Assembly (NCBI GenBank): GCA_021775475.1
Contig: JAJFHS010000053.1
Location: 1 to 44,270 of the forward strand
From: Hyphomicrobiales bacterium
GTDB taxonomy: Bacteria > Pseudomonadota > Alphaproteobacteria > Rhizobiales > JAJFHR01
Direction of reading: 5' to 3'
DNA length: 44,270 bases
The notes beneath the pieces were generated by a model that was not told where the DNA came from, did no database searches, and saw only the letters and a program-made list of their open reading frames with translations. The translations under genes were made by a program, and so were the position numbers. The stretch's first letter is position 1; every line of letters begins with the position of its first letter. Of this stretch, positions 40,790 through 44,270 are shown piece after piece.

Positions 40790-42088
40790 ATGGATAATCG
40801 TGAACTTCAAACCAGACGCAACAATGCCATTCCGCAAGGTGTGGCAACCGCCACAGGTATTTTTGCCGATCGCGCCGAAAATGCCGAACTCTGGGATGTT
40901 GAGGGGCGGCGATATATTGATTTTGCCGGTGGCATAGCCGTATTGAACACCGGTCATCGCCACCCGGTGGTGATGAAGCGCGTGCAACAGCAAATGCAGC
41001 GTTTCACTCATACGGCCTATCAGGTTGTGCCTTATGAGAGTTATGTTGAACTGGCCGAACGCCTCAACCAACTGGCACCGGGGCCCACACCGAAAAAAAC
41101 CTTGTTCCTGACAACCGGTGCTGAAGCTGTAGAAAATGCGGTAAAAATCGCCCGCGCCCACACCGGACGCCCCGCCGTCATCGCCTTTTCCGGCTCTTTT
41201 CATGGCCGAACCTTGTTGACCATGGGTCTCACTGGAAAAATGGCACCCTACAAGACCGGTTTTGGTCCTTTCCCCGCCGATATTTTCCACATTCCCTTCC
41301 CCATGGAGAACCATGGTGTCAGCGAAGACGATAGCCTAGCGGCGCTCAAATCCCTGTTCAAAATCGACGTGGACCCTGATCGCGTCGCCGCAATTATCAT
41401 TGAACCTGTACAGGGCGAAGGCGGTTTTTACATTGCCTCACCACAATTCCTGCAAACTCTCAGAGCCATTTGCAACGTCCACGGCATCGTGCTGATTGTC
41501 GATGAAATTCAATCCGGATTTGCCCGCACCGGCAAGACTTTTGCCATCGAACACTCAGGCATTGAGCCTGATCTGATAACCGTGGCCAAAAGCCTCGCTG
41601 GCGGCTTTCCCTTGTCCGGGGTTATCGGTAAAAGCGAAATTATGGATGCGCCTGCCCCCGGCGGTCTTGGCGGCACCTATGGGGGCAGCCCGATAAGCTG
41701 TGCGGCAGCTTTAGGTGTTCTCGATGTTATCGCAGCAGAAGACCTCAATGCAAAAGCCAGCCTTATCGGTGAAAAAGTTGTCACCCGACTGACCACAATA
41801 GCAACACGAAATGATGTGCCGCCAATTGGTGAGATTCGAAATCTGGGGGCCATGATAGCCTTTGAGTTGATGACAGGGACAAATTTGGCAAAACCTGATG
41901 CCGACATGGCTAAAACCCTGTGCGCAACTGCAGCAGACAATGGCCTTATCCTGCTTTCCTGTGGCATATATGGCAATACCATCCGTATTCTGGTGCCACT
42001 GACAGCCTCGTTTGAGATTATTGAAGAAGGTCTTGATTTGCTGGAAGCATCACTGGTTCAATGCGCAGCCACAAGAGCTGCCGCTTGA
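40790..42088 (+). CDS. gabT: 4-aminobutyrate aminotransferase family enzyme
   Basis: 432 aa class III aminotransferase. FAGGIAVLNTGHRHP, TTGAEAVENAVKIAR, FHGRTLLTMGLTGK, VDEIQSGFARTGK and VAKSLAGGFPLSGV with PLP lysine K267 match GabT closely. The expected reaction is transfer of the GABA (or 5-aminovalerate) amino group to 2-oxoglutarate, giving succinate semialdehyde. AAAGGA precedes the ATG. An amidase and an Orn/Lys/Arg decarboxylase follow, so a diamine or acylated-amine pathway is likely. Confidence 0.9.
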   Translation: MDNRELQTRRNNAIPQGVATATGIFADRAENAELWDVEGRRYIDFAGGIAVLNTGHRHPVVMKRVQQQMQRFTHTAYQVVPYESYVELAERLNQLAPGPTPKKTLFLTTGAEAVENAVKIARAHTGRPAVIAFSGSFHGRTLLTMGLTGKMAPYKTGFGPFPADIFHIPFPMENHGVSEDDSLAALKSLFKIDVDPDRVAAIIIEPVQGEGGFYIASPQFLQTLRAICNVHGIVLIVDEIQSGFARTGKTFAIEHSGIEPDLITVAKSLAGGFPLSGVIGKSEIMDAPAPGGLGGTYGGSPISCAAALGVLDVIAAEDLNAKASLIGEKVVTRLTTIATRNDVPPIGEIRNLGAMIAFELMTGTNLAKPDADMAKTLCATAADNGLILLSCGIYGNTIRILVPLTASFEIIEEGLDLLEASLVQCAATRAAA

Positions 42089-42110
42089 GTTTAATCGCAC
42101 AGGAGACCAC

Positions 42111-43028
42111 ATGACACCTTTCGCCATCGCCGGCATTCAGATGCATGTTCCTGCCAGCCACAGCAACGCTGAAGCAATGAAACATCGTGTTGAACTGGCG
42201 CTGGCGCGTTTCCCGTGGGTCAATATGATCGTGTTCAGTGAACTGGCCGCATTTGGCCCGATCATTAACAATCATCCGCCATCTCTTGAACCGACACTTG
42301 ATATATTTCAGAAACTTGCCGCGCATCACAAGGTCTGGCTGCTGCCCGGTTCAATGTTTGAAAAACGTAAAGACGGCGTTTTTAATACTGCCGTGGTGAT
42401 CAATCCAGACGGAGAGATTGTCGGACGTTACGATAAAATGTTCCCGTTCACACCGTATGAGGTCAATATCACCGGCGGCACCGAATTTCTGGTCTTTGAT
42501 GTGCCCCAGATAGGCCGCTTTGGTGTTTCCATCTGCTATGATATCTGGTTCCCCGAAACCACGCGTACACTCAGTTCAATGGGAATGGAAGTTCTGCTTC
42601 ATCCGGTTTTAACTGGTACCACCGATCGCGACGTTGAACTGAGCATTGCGCGCGCAACCGCTGCTCAGTTTCAGTGTTATGTGTTTGATGTTAATGGCCT
42701 GGGCGCGGGCGGCATCGGCCGCTCCAGCGTTTTTGGTCCCGGCGGCACGCCGATCTATGAGGCACGCGGTGCCGAGGAAATTATTCCCATAGAGATTGAT
42801 CTTGATCTGGTGCGGCGCCAGCGCGCTGTCGGCCAGAACGGTCTCGGCCAGGTGTTGAAGAGTTTCAGAGATAAAAACGCAGAATTTCCGGTCTATGACA
42901 ATGCTTTGTTCAACCATGATTACCTCAACAATCTGGGACCATTGGAAATGCCCAAACGCGACCACAACATTGACAAGAGCCGTGGTGATCAGTCACAATT
43001 TAAGCGGGAGAGAACTGCCCCCAATTAA
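42111..43028 (+). CDS. Carbon-nitrogen hydrolase (nitrilase superfamily)
   Basis: 305 aa from ATG 42111 with AGGAG upstream; an open frame to 42012 overlaps gabT. The catalytic triad is E44 (FSELAAFGP), K109 (GRYDKMFPFTPYE) and C142 (GVSICYDIWFPETTR). It is an amidase or carbamoylase rather than a true nitrilase. In this operon, beside an arginine/ornithine-type decarboxylase and GabT, an N-carbamoylputrescine or aminoamide substrate is plausible. It lies 22 bases after gabT and 32 before the decarboxylase. Confidence 0.88.
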   Translation: MTPFAIAGIQMHVPASHSNAEAMKHRVELALARFPWVNMIVFSELAAFGPIINNHPPSLEPTLDIFQKLAAHHKVWLLPGSMFEKRKDGVFNTAVVINPDGEIVGRYDKMFPFTPYEVNITGGTEFLVFDVPQIGRFGVSICYDIWFPETTRTLSSMGMEVLLHPVLTGTTDRDVELSIARATAAQFQCYVFDVNGLGAGGIGRSSVFGPGGTPIYEARGAEEIIPIEIDLDLVRRQRAVGQNGLGQVLKSFRDKNAEFPVYDNALFNHDYLNNLGPLEMPKRDHNIDKSRGDQSQFKRERTAPN

Positions 43029-43060
43029 TTGGATAAAACCGGGTAGGCGAGAGGGAACCT

Positions 43061-44270
43061 ATGGCCGAGACAGGCAAGCAATCAAAAAAGCGTAAGTCAC
43101 TGAGCCATTATTACAACGCCTCGCAATATCGCATTGATACCTGGAACCGGTTGAAAAACACCACCCAGCAATTGACGTGTGGCGGCAGCAAGGCGGAACA
43201 AAACCGCAAACTGGTACGTGACCTGATTGCCTACCTTGCACCGATCGAAACCTATTGGGCATTTCCGGGACCTCAGGTTTTCCAGCAGTTAATCCGCCAT
43301 GAGGAACTTGAAGAATTCAGCCTGCTGGCCAGAAAAGTAGCCCGCATCGCAGCTGCTTTGCTGAGTGGTGAATACCGTCGCAAACACATCGTACTGGATG
43401 CAATCTCCGATGATGATTGCGAGCGCGACAGCTCTATTGACAGCGGTACCGGCAGTGATTTTGAACGCGCCCGAAAGCGCCCTTATTTCGAAATCCTTAT
43501 TGTTGATGATCTTTCCCCAAGCCAGATGGATGCCCAGCGCAGCGCTCTGGCATCCATGCGCCGTGATGAAGACCGCTTCACCTACGCGCCGGTTTTTGTC
43601 TCAACCCTGGATGATGCGCTGATTGCGGTTTCTTTTAATCACGCCATACAATCGGTCATCATTCGCTTTGGTTTTGGCCTGCATTCTGACAATGACATGG
43701 CCGTGCTCAACAAATACCTGCATCAGGCGCATTATGATCACATAGAAGACGTCGACCGCAGTGATTACGGCATGGTTCTGGCCGATGTCATTGCTCATAT
43801 CCGACCGGAACTTGATCTGTTTTTAGTCACGGATCAATCGGTTGAAGAAGTCGCCGGCAAAGTCGGAAAAACCTGCCGCCGGGTATTTTACAACAGCGAA
43901 GATTTCTTCGAGCTGCATCTCAATATTCTACGTGGTGTTGATGATCGCTACAATACGCCATTTTTCTCCGCCCTCAAGGAGTATTCGAAAAAACCCACCG
44001 GGGTCTTTCATGCCTTGCCTATTTCACGCGGAAAATCGATTATCAAATCCCACTGGATTCAGGATATGGGCGAATTCTACGGGATTAATATTTTTCTCGC
44101 TGAAACTTCCTCAACTTCAGGCGGGCTCGACTCCCTGCTGGAGCCCCACGGACCGATAAAAGAAGCACAAGACCTTACCGCGCGCGCCTTTGGCTCACGC
44201 CAGACCTTTTTTGCCACCAACGGCACCTCAACCTGCAACAAAATCGTCGTCCAGGCTTTGGTGCGCCCCG
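43061..44270 (+). CDS. Orn/Lys/Arg decarboxylase family protein, 5' part
   Basis: ATG 43061 with GAGGGAACCT upstream opens a frame that runs off the window after 403 codons. Residues about 1-115 are a helical, basic N-terminus I do not recognise. About 140-285 look like the receiver-like wing domain (YFEILIVDDLSP). From about 325 the PLP domain begins: FHALPISRGKSI, then DSLLEPHGPIKEAQDLTARA and TFFATNGTSTCNKIV, as in group III decarboxylases. Substrate cannot be told from this part; the PLP lysine lies beyond the end. Confidence 0.85.
   Translation, partial: MAETGKQSKKRKSLSHYYNASQYRIDTWNRLKNTTQQLTCGGSKAEQNRKLVRDLIAYLAPIETYWAFPGPQVFQQLIRHEELEEFSLLARKVARIAAALLSGEYRRKHIVLDAISDDDCERDSSIDSGTGSDFERARKRPYFEILIVDDLSPSQMDAQRSALASMRRDEDRFTYAPVFVSTLDDALIAVSFNHAIQSVIIRFGFGLHSDNDMAVLNKYLHQAHYDHIEDVDRSDYGMVLADVIAHIRPELDLFLVTDQSVEEVAGKVGKTCRRVFYNSEDFFELHLNILRGVDDRYNTPFFSALKEYSKKPTGVFHALPISRGKSIIKSHWIQDMGEFYGINIFLAETSSTSGGLDSLLEPHGPIKEAQDLTARAFGSRQTFFATNGTSTCNKIVVQALVRP

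Noticed and set aside
1..44270. tRNA, rRNA, CRISPR, IS element or prophage
   Set aside because: No cloverleaf, spaced repeat array, transposase, integrase or structural phage gene was seen in reading both strands.

Overview
The window reads as a chromosomal segment of an alphaproteobacterium, most likely of the Hyphomicrobiales (Rhizobiales) type. I infer this from the gene families (PxpABC, heterotetrameric sarcosine oxidase, several GlxA-type AraC regulators, a FnrL/FnrN-like regulator with Cx2Cx7C cysteine spacing), from frequent GTG/TTG starts, and from intergenic palindromic repeats resembling those common in Rhizobiales genomes. I see no rRNA, tRNA, CRISPR array, IS element, integrase or phage gene. 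Genes are tightly packed, with many ATGA overlaps inside operons and convergent genes that abut or overlap.

Layout. 1-2.8 kb: repeat, then 5-oxoprolinase operon pxpABC. 2.8-6.0 kb: an SDR, then a GlxA-type regulator between two DJ-1/PfpI paralogues, one of which has lost the nucleophilic cysteine. 6.0-11.4 kb: outer-membrane barrel, LolA-like lipoprotein and RND/MMPL exporter, divergent from a TetR regulator with two operators between. 11.6-19.3 kb: sarcosine oxidase soxBDAG, divergent from a second GlxA-type regulator, plus an ABM-domain protein and a diaminopropionate ammonia-lyase-like enzyme. 19.5-24.0 kb: a possible secreted micropeptide, HutF, a small secreted protein, a Tat-exported tandem YdhR-like protein divergent from its TetR regulator, and a methyltransferase. 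24.2-27.6 kb: a two-domain multicopper oxidase coupled to a ZIP transporter behind tandem Fur-like boxes, a 49-bp inverted repeat, a CDF exporter and a MerR-type remnant. 27.9-32.5 kb: PPP-type phosphatase and PPK2 behind an FNR-type promoter, an epimerase and UDP-glucose dehydrogenase. 32.6-36.5 kb: CMD protein, CDGSH protein, NnrS behind an FNR box, a Rieske oxygenase and the FNR-type regulator. 36.6-39.6 kb: TcuA-like flavoprotein, an internally deleted aldehyde dehydrogenase, an RraA-like protein and an RTX-type remnant. 39.6-44.3 kb: an unknown acidic protein, a VOC protein, GabT-like aminotransferase, nitrilase-family amidase and an Orn/Lys/Arg decarboxylase that runs off the window.

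Themes: use of small nitrogen compounds (5-oxoproline, sarcosine, formimidoylglutamate, diaminopropionate, GABA or polyamines), metal handling, and a low-oxygen/nitrosative circuit in which a local FNR may control nnrS and ppk2.

Strongest candidates for something undescribed: (1) the multicopper oxidase-ZIP operon, which looks like a metal oxidase/permease pair built on a ZIP transporter; (2) an FNR site placed exactly for class II activation of ppk2-phosphatase; (3) the Tat-exported tandem YdhR protein with its paired palindromic operators; (4) the 49-bp near-perfect inverted repeat between the ZIP and CDF genes. All functions are inferred from sequence motifs; no searches were run.
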